A DNA stretch of 64,000 bases, taken from assembly GCA_963739135.1 (NCBI GenBank), contig CAVTZG010000021.1, positions 434,001-498,000 of the forward strand. Direction: 5' to 3'. Shown in pieces: positions 42,557-53,304 of this stretch; within the stretch, counting starts at the first letter, position 1, and each line of letters starts with the position of its first letter. Source of the stretch: Palsa-504 sp963739135 (GTDB taxonomy: Bacteria; Actinomycetota; Actinomycetes; Streptosporangiales; Streptosporangiaceae). The notes beneath the pieces are model-generated. The model had not been told where the DNA came from and ran no database searches. It saw nothing but the letters and a program-made list of their open reading frames with translations. The position numbers and the translations under genes are program-made.

Positions 42557-43330
42557 ATGGAAACCAGCCCGGGCCCGTGGATCGGCGCCCTCCGGCACTC
42601 TCACGACCGGCTCCAGGCTCTGGCCGGGCCGCTGGACGCGACGCAGCTCGAGCAGCTCTCCTACGCGAGCGAATGGTCGATCGCCCAGGTGCTGTCCCAT
42701 CTCGGTTCCCAGGCGGAGATCTTCGGCCTGTTCCTGGCGGCCGGCCTGACCGGTCAGGATCCGCCCGGGCGGGAGGAGTTCGTGCCGATCTGGGAGGCCT
42801 GGAACGCCAAGAGCCCGCAGGCCCAGGCATCGGACGCGCTGCGCGCGGACCAGGCCACGCTCGAGCAGTTCGAATCGCTCGACGACGAGCAGCGGGAGCG
42901 GCTGCGCCTGCAGATGTTCGGCATGGACCTGGACATCACCGGGCTGGCCAGCATGCGGCTGAGCGAGCACGCGGTGCACACCTGGGATGTCGCGGTGGCG
43001 CTCGACCCGGCCGCGACCATCGAGCCGGACGCGGTAGCCCTCCTGATCGACATGCTGAGCCAGTTCGCGGGCAGGTCGGCCAAGCCGGACGGGCAGCAGC
43101 GGCGGGTGCGGGTAGTCACTACCGATCCTGAGCGGAGCTTCGTCCTGGAGACCGGCACGGCCATCACCCTGGCCGAATCGGACGGCGACGAGGGCCTGCC
43201 CGAACTGCGCCTGCCGGCCGAGGCGCTGCTCCGCCTGCTCTACGGGCGCCTCGACGATGCCCACACCCCGCCGGTCGAAGCCAAGGGCGTCGATCTCGAC
43301 GAGCTACGGGCGCTTTTCCCCGGCTTCTGA
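42557..43330 (+). CDS. Maleylpyruvate isomerase / mycothiol-dependent family protein
   Basis: A 257-residue protein of the DinB/MDMPI superfamily. The N-terminal four-helix bundle has SYASEWSIAQVLSHLGSQAE, with the metal His in SHLG and further His in LSEHAVHTWDVAVALDP, as in the zinc site of mycothiol-dependent maleylpyruvate isomerase. The C-terminal region ending EALLRLLYGRLDDAHTPPVE is also family-like. Members use mycothiol as a cofactor or thiol donor; the substrate here is unknown. Its 3' end overlaps the convergent methyltransferase gene by 27 bases. Confidence 0.88.
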   Translation: METSPGPWIGALRHSHDRLQALAGPLDATQLEQLSYASEWSIAQVLSHLGSQAEIFGLFLAAGLTGQDPPGREEFVPIWEAWNAKSPQAQASDALRADQATLEQFESLDDEQRERLRLQMFGMDLDITGLASMRLSEHAVHTWDVAVALDPAATIEPDAVALLIDMLSQFAGRSAKPDGQQRRVRVVTTDPERSFVLETGTAITLAESDGDEGLPELRLPAEALLRLLYGRLDDAHTPPVEAKGVDLDELRALFPGF

Positions 43331-44131
43331 GGCCGGCGGGTCGGCCGGCCTCAGCTCGGCCGGGAACCGGCCGACCACGACGGTGGCGTCCGGGTCGGCG
43401 GACGCCGACACCCGCGGGACCAGGCCGCTGGCGGCGAAGGCCGTCGCGGCCTGCGGTGCCTGCCGCTCGCTGGTCTCGATGAGCAGGTGGCCGCCCGGCG
43501 CCAGCCACCCGGGTGCTCCGGCGGCGACCCGCCGGAGCACCTCGAGGCCGTCCGGCCCGCCGTCGAGTGCCACCAGCGGCTCGTGCGCCCGGGCCTCAGG
43601 GGGCAGGAACCTGATTTCGCCGGCCGGCACGTAGGGCACGTTGGCTGCCACGACGGCGACCCGGCCCCGCAGGCTGGCGGGCAACGGGTCGTAGAGGTCA
43701 CCCTGATAGACGTGGCCGCCCAGGCCCGCCACGTTCCGCCGGGCGCAGCGCACCGCGGCCGGGTCGATGTCGGCGGCGTGCAGCTCAGCCTGGTCCACGC
43801 CGCCGGCCAGCGCGGCCCCGATCGCACCCGCGCCGCAGCACAGGTCGACAATGATCGCCCGCGGCCAGAGCAGGGCGCGGGCCTGCTCGACGAGGAATTC
43901 GGTGCGGCGGCGCGGCACGAAGACGCCGGGATCCACGGCTATCCGCAGGCCGCAGAACTCGGCCCAGCCCACCACCTGCTCCAGGGGCACGCCCGCGACA
44001 CGGCGGTCCACCATGGCCGCGAGTTCGGCGGGTGTGCGGGCCGCGGACATCAGCAGGCGGGCTTCGTCCTCGGCGAAGACGCAGCCCGCGGCGCGGAGCC
44101 TGGTGACGATGGCGGAATCTGGGGCGGGCAT
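43304..44131 (-). CDS. PrmC/HemK-like N5-glutamine methyltransferase paralogue
   Basis: A 275-residue SAM-dependent methyltransferase related to PrmC. The SAM motif is IVDLCCGAGAIGAALAGG (residues 94-111), then HAADIDPAAVRCARRNV. PrmC proteins carry NPPY as the glutamine-binding motif; this one has NVPY at residues 164-167 in VVAANVPYVPAGEIRFLPPE, a feature of a subgroup with unknown substrate. The N-terminal helical lobe (LRAAGCVFAEDEARLLMSAA, VAGVPLEQVVGWAEF) is short. Start ATG 44131. It is unlikely to be the release-factor methyltransferase. Confidence 0.82.
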   Translation of the reverse strand: MPAPDSAIVTRLRAAGCVFAEDEARLLMSAARTPAELAAMVDRRVAGVPLEQVVGWAEFCGLRIAVDPGVFVPRRRTEFLVEQARALLWPRAIIVDLCCGAGAIGAALAGGVDQAELHAADIDPAAVRCARRNVAGLGGHVYQGDLYDPLPASLRGRVAVVAANVPYVPAGEIRFLPPEARAHEPLVALDGGPDGLEVLRRVAAGAPGWLAPGGHLLIETSERQAPQAATAFAASGLVPRVSASADPDATVVVGRFPAELRPADPPASEAGEKRP

Positions 44132-44164
44132 GGGGAGATCAAGGCTACCGCCGGCGGGGCGGCC

Positions 44165-44722
44165 CTAGATGCGCCGATAGCGGAGGTAGACGACGCGGGA
44201 GCCGAACGTGCGGGTCGCCAGCAGTTCGAGGCTGATCGGCTGCTCGCAAGGCGGGAAGTAGGCGGTGCCGCCGCCCAGCACGACCGGGTTGACGAACAGG
44301 CGGTACTCATCGATCAGGTCCAGCTTGATCAACGTGGCGGCGAGGCCGGGCCCGCCGACCGACACCACGCCCGGGCCGGGCTGCTGCCTGAGCCGGGCGA
44401 CCTCGCCGGCCACGTCGGCCTGGGCCAGCCGGGCGTTGCCCTCGATGTGCTCCAGGGTCCTGGAGAACACCACCTTCGGTATGGCCTGCCAGATCCTGGC
44501 GAACTCGAGAGCGGCGGGATCGGACCACCTGGTCTCGGGCGTCTCCCAGGGCAGCATGTCCTCATACAGTCCCCGGCCGCACAGGTGCGCGCCGATCTCG
44601 CGGGTCTGCTGGTTGTGGAACTGCAGCAGTTCGGCGTCCGGGGCGCTCCAGTCGATCTCGCCCCCGGGCCCGGCGGTGAAGCCGTCGAGCGACACGCTCA
44701 TCGAGTAGATCAGCGGACCCAT
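44165..44722 (-). CDS. Dihydrofolate-reductase-like (RibD C-terminal) protein
   Basis: A 185-residue protein with the DHFR/RibD C-terminal fold. The N-terminal MGPLIYSMSVSLDGFTAGPG contains the family's M-S-x-S-L-D-G pattern. Others are AHLCGRGLYEDMLPWETPET, VVFSRTLEHIEGNARLA and GVVSVGGPGLAATLIKLDLI with the NADPH Gly-Gly. VNPVVLGGGTAYFPP and a short strand end it. The biological substrate is unknown; true DHFR or riboflavin reductase functions are unlikely from sequence alone. It follows the PrmC-like gene's start by 33 bases upstream on the same strand. Confidence 0.87.
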   Translation of the reverse strand: MGPLIYSMSVSLDGFTAGPGGEIDWSAPDAELLQFHNQQTREIGAHLCGRGLYEDMLPWETPETRWSDPAALEFARIWQAIPKVVFSRTLEHIEGNARLAQADVAGEVARLRQQPGPGVVSVGGPGLAATLIKLDLIDEYRLFVNPVVLGGGTAYFPPCEQPISLELLATRTFGSRVVYLRYRRI

Positions 44723-44797
44723 TTACCACCCTCCCGGTGTGCCGTTTCCCTTACAGGAATAGATCAATCCGGGACCGTTCGGCAGCAGAATGGGCCC

Positions 44798-44920
44798 ATG
44801 TCGGTAGAGATCCGGGCCCCCAGGCCCGGCGACGGCGCGGGCATGGCCCGGGTCTGGCCCGGGTCTGGCTCAGCGCCGGAGCCTATTACGGCGCGCGATC
44901 GTGTTCTCCAAGGCGCTGCG
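44798..44920 (+). pseudogene. N-terminal GNAT acetyltransferase remnant with 11-bp duplication
   Basis: ATG starts MSVEIRAPRPGDGAGMARVW, the usual first strand and helix of a GNAT protein. An 11-base direct duplication (GGCCCGGGTCT, twice) then shifts the frame. In the frame after the second copy the sequence runs on as LSAGAYYGAR, the expected helix. Homology stops at about 44915, just before the end of acnA. It is a decayed gene whose frame was broken by the duplication. Confidence 0.45.
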
Positions 44921-44929
44921 CTGACCGGG

Positions 44930-47641
<2,712 letters not shown>

Positions 47642-47696
47642 CGTTTCTGAGCCTCCTCGCTCATCCCGGCTGCACGCGCGGATTCGCTACCCGGTT

Positions 47697-47760
47697 CCCC
47701 CTGTCCGACTCCAACCTACAGTATCTCGATATCAAGCTACTTTACAAGGTTGATGTTACC
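47697..47760 (-). promoter_or_regulatory. Candidate acnA promoter and operator
   Basis: On the minus strand TTGTAA is followed after 18 bases by TACTGT, a -35/-10 pair acceptable for actinobacteria. The spacer contains a near-palindrome, CTTGATATCGAG (47725-47736), centred on GATATC with one mismatched pair. A regulator bound there would block polymerase. It lies about 90 bases upstream of the acnA start codon. Confidence 0.4.
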
Positions 47761-47800
47761 GGGGAGTAGCCATCGCGGCTCTCGGTTGACGTCCTGACCG

Positions 47801-47915
47801 TCACTGCGCGATGTCGCGCAGGACGGCCGACGTGTCGAGTACGCGGCCGGCGCCGACGGGACGCTCCGCGCCGACCATGGTGAACGAGCCCCGGAGCGTC
47901 AGGCGGTCCGACGCA
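47801..47915 (-). pseudogene. C-terminal gene remnant, unrecognised
   Basis: The minus-strand frame reads ASDRLTLRGSFTMVGAERPV and then GAGRVLDTSAVLRDIAQ to TGA (47801-47803). The sequence has real coding character with a high GC third position and no start signal, so it looks like the last 38 residues of a lost gene. The family is not recognised. The remainder of 47642-48017 holds the acnA promoter and a short run of CTATCCCC repeats at 47925-47945. Confidence 0.25.
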
Positions 47916-48017
47916 CCTCTATCCCCGCTATCCCCTCTATCCCCGATCAGAGGCGACCTGCTCTCTCATTAGGATGGCTCTGTAGCGAGCTACCTGCCCG
48001 GAGAGGACGTCTGCGCG

Positions 48018-48857
48018 ATGCGCTTCGCGATCAAGACACGGCCAGAACACCAGACCTGGGAAGAGATCCGTGACGCCTGGATTGCGGCGGACGAGATCCC
48101 GCTGTTCGAGTCGGCGTGGAACTGGGACCACTTCTACCCCCTGACCGGGGACCTGACCGGGCCGAACTTCGAGGCCTGGACGATGCTGGCCGCGATGGCG
48201 CAGGCGACCCGGCGGATCCGGCTCGGCTGCCAGGTCACTGGCATGATCTACCGTCATCCCGCGGTGCTCGCCAACATGGCGGCGACCGTTGACATCATCT
48301 CCGGCGGCCGGCTGGAACTGGGCCTCGGAGCCGGCTGGAACCAGATGGAATGCGACGCCTACGGGATCGAACTGCCGCCGCTGCGCCAGCGTTTCGACCG
48401 GTTCGACGAAGGGGTCGAGGCCATCATCAGGCTGCTGAGCCAGACCACCACCACGCTCGAGGGCCAGTACGTCCGGCTCACCGAGGCCAGGTGCGAGCCG
48501 AAGCCGGTGCAGCAGCCGCATCCGCCGGTGACCATCGGGGGACGCGGCCGGAAGCGGACGCTGCGCACCGTGGCGCGCTGGGCCCAGCAGTGGAATGCCA
48601 TCGCCGAGAACCCGGAGCAGTGGGTGGAGCTCAAGGAGGTGCTGGCCGGGCACTGCGCCGACATCGGCCGCGACGTGAATGAGATCACCTGCTCGGTCAA
48701 CGTGCGCATGGACCCCGACGGCGGTCTGGAACCCGTGGTGGCGGCGGCCGCCGCCTACCGCGAGGTCGGCGCGGACCTGATCATCGTGGGCCTCCCGCTC
48801 CACCCGAAGCCTGATTCCCTCAAGCCGCTGGCCGAGGCGCTCGGGCCGCTGGCTTAG
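48018..48857 (+). CDS. LLM-class F420-dependent oxidoreductase
   Basis: A 279-residue luciferase-fold protein. It begins MRFAIKTRPEHQTWEEIRDA and has the family elements SAWNWDHFYPLTGDLTGPNF, RRIRLGCQVTGMIYRHPAVL, TVDIISGGRLELGLGAGWNQ and PPVTIGGRGRKRTLRTVARW. The GLGAGW strand is typical of the F420-binding subfamily. The last 35 residues end in LPLHPKPDSLKPLAEAL. The substrate is unknown. No partner gene is adjacent; the next gene is convergent. Confidence 0.87.
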   Translation: MRFAIKTRPEHQTWEEIRDAWIAADEIPLFESAWNWDHFYPLTGDLTGPNFEAWTMLAAMAQATRRIRLGCQVTGMIYRHPAVLANMAATVDIISGGRLELGLGAGWNQMECDAYGIELPPLRQRFDRFDEGVEAIIRLLSQTTTTLEGQYVRLTEARCEPKPVQQPHPPVTIGGRGRKRTLRTVARWAQQWNAIAENPEQWVELKEVLAGHCADIGRDVNEITCSVNVRMDPDGGLEPVVAAAAAYREVGADLIIVGLPLHPKPDSLKPLAEALGPLA

Positions 48858-48990
48858 GTATCCCTGTACGGTCCGGGACACAATGACCGCGGCTTGGCAT
48901 CGCGCTGATCTGGGAGCGGCCGGGTTGGCGCAACAGAAACACGCCGGAGGCTGCTACGGCGTACGCCGGGCCCTGCCGGGCGTACCAGCC

Positions 48991-51336
48991 TTACCAGCCG
49001 CGAGGCGGTTCCGCGGCGCAGGCCGCGTCCTCCGGCGTCCCGGCGCCCGGCCCGCGCCCTGTGCCGGGATCACGGGGATCGAGTGGCCCGCCGTCGGATC
49101 CGGCGGCGAGGCCGTCACGCGGACCGGCCACGGCCTGCCCGGGTGCCGCGGGCTCCGGCGCTGCGGGCTCGGTCGGCTCGGCCGCCGCGGACTGCTTGAA
49201 GTACTCGCTGATCAGGTCGCGTTGCTGGGCCAGCAGCTGATCGAAGTGCTTGTCGACATTGTGCTCGCCGATCGCTTCCGCGGTCAGGTACAGGTCCTTG
49301 ATCTGCTCGAGCTTGCGCGCCCGCGCGTGCTCGGTGTCGTCGAGGTCCTGCTCGCGGATGGCATCCGCCGGGGACAGCGCCGGCTCGGCCGCAGGCGGTT
49401 CCGCGGCGCCGGGCGGCGGGCCACTGGACGACAGCAGCGGCTCGAACGGGCCACGGGCAGGCTCGTGGAGCGGGGCAGGCTCGTGGAGCGGGGCAGGCTC
49501 TTCGGCCACGAGGTCGTACCAGTAGGCGGCATCAGACTCGGCCGGATGCGGCGCTGCTGGTTGCACGTCCGGTCCGCTGGTATCCCGGTAGACGTACACG
49601 TCCGGGTCGGCCGGAGCCCGGCTCGCCGGCGGCGCGGACCTCGGTGGCCGTGCGGCATCGCCTCGGCCGGGCGGATTGGCTGGATGTTCGGGGTTGGCCG
49701 GCTGACTCCGGCCCGGTGGCGAGGCCGGGTAGTCCGCCGCGCGGATCACCGGCGCGTATCCGCCGTCGAAGGCGCCATGGGGCCCCGGCGTACCAGGAAA
49801 TCGCGAGGCGCCGGAACCTGACGGACCGCCAGTATCCGGCCGGGCGCCCGATCCCGGCGGGCCAGAGGCTCCGGGCGCCTGTGTTCCGGGTGCGGGCCTG
49901 GACGGCGGTGGCGGGGATCCGTACGGATCCCGGCTGCCCGGCGCGGCAGACCTGGGCCCGCCCGGTGGCCGGCCGCTGGCGCTACCGCCCGGCCCGGGGC
50001 CGAACGGGCCTGGGTGCGCCGGATGAGGAGGATAGACCGGCTCGCGTGGCGGCATGGGATCGCCTGGCTGCGAAGGCCCGCGCGGCGGGCTGCTCCCGCG
50101 GACCGGAGGCCCCTCACGGAACGGCGTCCCCTCGCGAGTCGGCGTCCCCTCGCGGAACGGCGTCCCCTCGCGGAACGGCGTCCCCTCGCGGAACGGCGTC
50201 CCCTCGCGGAACGGAGGGGCCTGGCGATAAGGCGGCGCTCCATGAGGTGGCGCAGCTGCATGTGGCGGCGGGACTCCATGAGGTGGCGGAGTCATGTGGG
50301 GTGGCTGGAGTGGAGTTCCGCCTGGCGGCAGGTCCTCGTGGGGGCGCATGCGGTCACGAGGTGGCTGCTGGGGTGACATGGGCTGCTGAGGTGACATGGG
50401 CTGCTGAGGCTGACGGGAGGTCTGCGGGCCGGGCGAGGTCCGGCCGGGGGCGGCGGGGCGCGCTCCCGGCTGGTAACCCGGCCACGGCGGTGGCCCGCCC
50501 ATCCGGCCGACCCCTGGCTCGCTTTCGCTCCGGCCGACCCCTGGCTCGCTTTCGCTCCGGCCGATCCCTGGCTCGCTTTCGCTCCGGCCGACCCTTGGCT
50601 CGCTTTCGCTGCGGCCGGGCGGTGGCCTGCTCAGGTTGCGGTCGGCCGGCGAACTTCCGTCGTTACCGCCCGTTGACGGCCCTGGAACTCTCGCGGATCC
50701 GCGGTAACCCGGCGGCGGCCCCGCCGAGTCGGGTGACCAGGCCGGCCCCGATGGCCCGGGCGGTCCCACCGATCCGGGCGCCCGGGCATCGCGCGGAATG
50801 TCGAGCAGGCCGCCCGGCGAGTAGACGGTCGTTGGGTCCAGCACCTGCTCACGGCGCGGTCGTCCGCCGCCTCTGGCGCGGGCAGGCTGACCGAAGCCGG
50901 GCTGCGGTGCACCCGCCTGGGCCTGCTCGCGGCCACGCTCCCCGGCCGCCGCGGGGCGTTCCCCGTGACCTGCGGGGCTCCGGTGACCTGCCGGGCTCCG
51001 GCGGTCGGGTGGGCTCCGGCGGTCGGGTGGGCTCCGGCGGTCGGCCGAACCCGAGCTCACGCCTGCGGACGCCGACGGCCGGTACCGGCGCGACCGCCTC
51101 GATCTCCTGGCCCGGGTCAGCGCGACGGCAACCAGGGTGGCCAGGCCAACCATGATGCCCGTCACGCCCAGGGCCAGGCCCCGGGCGCTCATATGACCGA
51201 ACGGACGCCCGCTGGTTAGATGCGTGGCCGTGCTCGCCACCACAAGAATCCCGCCCAGCATGACCGCCACGGCGCCCATGACCGCCAGGGTGGCGGCCAG
51301 CCGCGTCCCCCGGCCGGCGGCGGTATCAGAGCGCAC
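48991..51336 (-). CDS. Membrane-anchored disordered repeat protein with a helical C-terminal domain
   Basis: A 781-residue protein of unknown function. Two membrane segments lie at about residues 12-37 and 50-73 (TLAVMGAVAVMLGGILVV, ALGVTGIMVGLATLVAVALT), followed by Arg-rich RARRSRRSRRYR on the cytoplasmic side. About 570 residues rich in Pro, Gly, Ser and Arg follow, with three tandem tracts: SPPDRR (18 bp), GRSESEPGV (27 bp) and FREGTP (18 bp). A helical domain near residues 655-720 (RARKLEQIKDLYLTAEAIGE, HNVDKHFDQLLAQQRDLISE) looks conserved. It resembles a scaffold with an intrinsically disordered middle. The start is at ATG 51336. Nothing in the neighbourhood identifies its role. Confidence 0.75.
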   Translation of the reverse strand: MRSDTAAGRGTRLAATLAVMGAVAVMLGGILVVASTATHLTSGRPFGHMSARGLALGVTGIMVGLATLVAVALTRARRSRRSRRYRPSASAGVSSGSADRRSPPDRRSPPDRRSPAGHRSPAGHGERPAAAGERGREQAQAGAPQPGFGQPARARGGGRPRREQVLDPTTVYSPGGLLDIPRDARAPGSVGPPGPSGPAWSPDSAGPPPGYRGSARVPGPSTGGNDGSSPADRNLSRPPPGRSESEPRVGRSESEPGIGRSESEPGVGRSESEPGVGRMGGPPPWPGYQPGARPAAPGRTSPGPQTSRQPQQPMSPQQPMSPQQPPRDRMRPHEDLPPGGTPLQPPHMTPPPHGVPPPHAAAPPHGAPPYRQAPPFREGTPFREGTPFREGTPFREGTPTREGTPFREGPPVRGSSPPRGPSQPGDPMPPREPVYPPHPAHPGPFGPGPGGSASGRPPGGPRSAAPGSRDPYGSPPPPSRPAPGTQAPGASGPPGSGARPDTGGPSGSGASRFPGTPGPHGAFDGGYAPVIRAADYPASPPGRSQPANPEHPANPPGRGDAARPPRSAPPASRAPADPDVYVYRDTSGPDVQPAAPHPAESDAAYWYDLVAEEPAPLHEPAPLHEPARGPFEPLLSSSGPPPGAAEPPAAEPALSPADAIREQDLDDTEHARARKLEQIKDLYLTAEAIGEHNVDKHFDQLLAQQRDLISEYFKQSAAAEPTEPAAPEPAAPGQAVAGPRDGLAAGSDGGPLDPRDPGTGRGPGAGTPEDAACAAEPPRGW
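50111..50218. repeat. 18-bp tandem units encoding FREGTP
   Basis: Six units of CCCTCGCGGAACGGCGTC, three identical and the others with one to a few changes. They lie in frame in the disordered membrane protein and encode F/T-REGTP on the minus strand. Confidence 0.93.
50503..50610. repeat. Four 27-bp tandem units encoding VGRSESEPG
   Basis: Units start at 50503, 50530, 50557 and 50584 and contain CCCTGGCTCGCTTTCGCT. They differ from each other at one position at most. The minus-strand product is GRSESEPGV or a close variant. Confidence 0.93.
50975..51046. repeat. Four 18-bp tandem units encoding SPPDRR
   Basis: Units of GGGCTCCGGCGGTCGGGT start at 50975, 50993, 51011 and 51029. The middle two are identical; the outer ones differ (encoding SPAGHR in one case). 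They lie near the N-terminus of the disordered membrane protein. Confidence 0.88.
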
Positions 51337-51525
51337 TGATCAACGATCGCATCGTGTGTTTGACACTCGCAAGCCATACGGGCAGGTCCGCGCATTTCGA
51401 CTTGCCTTTGGGCAGGTCACCGCCGCCGACCTGCAGCGCACCGCCAGGAATGCCGCTGATCAGGTATTTTGCGCGACGGCCAGGTGCTGCCGCAGGCCGC
51501 GGAACCCGGGCGATACGTTAGGGGC

Positions 51526-52341
51526 ATGACCACTCAGGCGGATAAGGCGCAGCGGTTCCTGTCTCTGCACCGGCCTGGCCAGCCGCTCCTGCTGCCGAAC
51601 CCATGGGATCTCGGCTCGGCGAAGCTGCTCGCCTGGATCGGCTTCGAGGCCCTGGCCACCACGAGCTCCGGCTTCGCCGCGACGCTGGGCCGCAACGACG
51701 GCTCAGTCAGCAGGCAGGAAGCCCTGGTCCACGCCGCTGTCATCGTGGCGGCAACGGACCTGCCGGTCTCGGCCGACCTGGAGAACGCCTTCGCGGACGA
51801 GCCGGAGGGCGTGGCGGAGACCATCACGCTGGGAATCGAGGTCGGCTTGGCCGGCGGCTCGGTGGAGGATTTCACCGGCCGGGAGGACGAACCCATCTAC
51901 GAGCGGAAGTTCGCGGCCGAGCGGGTCGCGGCGGCGGCCGAACAGGCCCACGCGGGCCCGGTCCGCTTCGTGCTCACCGCCCGCGCCGAGAACTACCTTC
52001 ACGGACGGCCCGACCTGGCCGACACGATCGCCAGGCTGCAGGCATACCAGGAGGCCGGCGCCGACGTCTTGTACGCGCCCGGCCTGCGCGACATCGCCGA
52101 CATCCGCCAGCTGGTACGCGAGGTCGACCGCCCGGTCAACGTGCTCGCCATCGGGGGCGTGCCGCCCGTGCCCGAACTGGCCGAGGCGGGCGTCAGCCGG
52201 GTTTCCGTGGGCGGCTCGTTCGCGTTCGCCGCGCTGGGCGCCGTCGTCGATGCCGCGACCGAGCTCCGGGATCACGGCACGTACGGCTACCGGGCGAACA
52301 GCGCCACGGGCGCCGAAGCCGCCCGCCGCGCATTCAGCTAG
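51526..52341 (+). CDS. PEP mutase / isocitrate lyase family protein
   Basis: A 271-residue TIM-barrel enzyme of the isocitrate-lyase/PEP-mutase superfamily. Landmarks are LLPNPWDLGSAKLLAWIGFE, FEALATTSSGFAATLGRNDG, DLPVSADLENAFADEPEGVA with the Mg-binding acids, and FVLTARAENYLHGRPDLADT. The KKCGH lid motif of isocitrate lyase is absent, as in other family members with unknown C-C or P-C bond chemistry. The first ATG with family sequence is 51526; ribosome-binding sequence is weak. The neighbouring gene is a convergent LLM oxidoreductase. Confidence 0.87.
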   Translation: MTTQADKAQRFLSLHRPGQPLLLPNPWDLGSAKLLAWIGFEALATTSSGFAATLGRNDGSVSRQEALVHAAVIVAATDLPVSADLENAFADEPEGVAETITLGIEVGLAGGSVEDFTGREDEPIYERKFAAERVAAAAEQAHAGPVRFVLTARAENYLHGRPDLADTIARLQAYQEAGADVLYAPGLRDIADIRQLVREVDRPVNVLAIGGVPPVPELAEAGVSRVSVGGSFAFAALGAVVDAATELRDHGTYGYRANSATGAEAARRAFS

Positions 52342-52374
52342 GCGCCTGCGCCTGCGCCGGACGGCCCGGCCGGG

Positions 52375-53304
52375 CTAGACCTGGGGCGCCACGTCGGATG
52401 CGATCAGCTCCAGGTGGCCCAGGTCGGCCAGATCGAGCACCTGCAGGTAGATGCGCTCCGCCCCGATCTCCCCGAACTCGGCGATCTTGGCCGCGACCTC
52501 GCCTGGCGTCCCGCCCAGCCCCCTTTCCCTCAGATCGTCGGGATCCAACCCGATGGCGGCCGCGCGGCGGCGGTACTCGGCCTCGTCTTTCCCGCAGCAC
52601 GTCGTCTGGGCGACCGAGTAGGTCATGGAGGAGGGGTAGCGCCCAGCAGCCTCGCAGGCTTCGCGGACGCGGTCAAAGATAGCCGCCGACTCCTGCATCG
52701 AGAGGAACGGCACGTTGAACTCGTCCGCGAACCTGGCGGCCAGCTGCGGCGTGCGTCGCGGGCCCGAGCCGCCGACGAGCACCGGCGGACGGGGGCGCTG
52801 CGCGGGCTTGGGCAGGCCGGGCGAATCTGTCAGCTGGTAATGCGTACCCGCGAAGGAGAAGGACTCCCCCTCTGGCGTGCCCCACAGCCCGGTGATGATC
52901 GCGAACTGCTCCTCGAGCCGGTCGAAGCGCTCGCCGACCGCGGGGAACGGGATGCCGTAGGCGGTGTGCTCCGCCTCGTACCAGCCGCTGCCGAAGCCGA
53001 ACTCGACCCGGCCGCCGCTCATCTGGTCGACCTGGGCCACGGTGATCGCCAGCGGTCCCGGCAGCCGGAACGTGGCCGCTGTCATCAGCGTGCCGAGCCT
53101 GATCCGGCTGGTCTCGACGGCCAGGCCCGCGAGCGTGGCCCACGAGTCCGTCGGGCCGGGCAGCCCGGGGGCATCGCCCGCAGCCAGGTAGTGGTCGGAC
53201 CTGAAGAAGGCATCGAATCCGAGTTCCTCCGCGGCGAGCGCCATGTTCCGCAGCGTCTGGTAGTCGGCGCCCTGCTGCGGCTCGGTGAAGATCCGGAGTT
53301 TCAT
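52375..53304 (-). CDS. LLM-class F420-dependent oxidoreductase
   Basis: A 309-residue F420-type luciferase-fold protein. It starts MKLRIFTEPQQGADYQTLRN and has AAEELGFDAFFRSDHYLAAG, ETSRIRLGTLMTAATFRLPG, QVDQMSGGRVEFGFGSGWYE and PPVLVGGSGPRRTPQLAARF. A CC pair (AQTTCCGKD) is unusual in this family but not obviously functional. Its ATG overlaps the stop of a small upstream gene as ATGA, so translation is coupled. It is the fourth F420-type enzyme in the window. Confidence 0.89.
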   Translation of the reverse strand: MKLRIFTEPQQGADYQTLRNMALAAEELGFDAFFRSDHYLAAGDAPGLPGPTDSWATLAGLAVETSRIRLGTLMTAATFRLPGPLAITVAQVDQMSGGRVEFGFGSGWYEAEHTAYGIPFPAVGERFDRLEEQFAIITGLWGTPEGESFSFAGTHYQLTDSPGLPKPAQRPRPPVLVGGSGPRRTPQLAARFADEFNVPFLSMQESAAIFDRVREACEAAGRYPSSMTYSVAQTTCCGKDEAEYRRRAAAIGLDPDDLRERGLGGTPGEVAAKIAEFGEIGAERIYLQVLDLADLGHLELIASDVAPQV

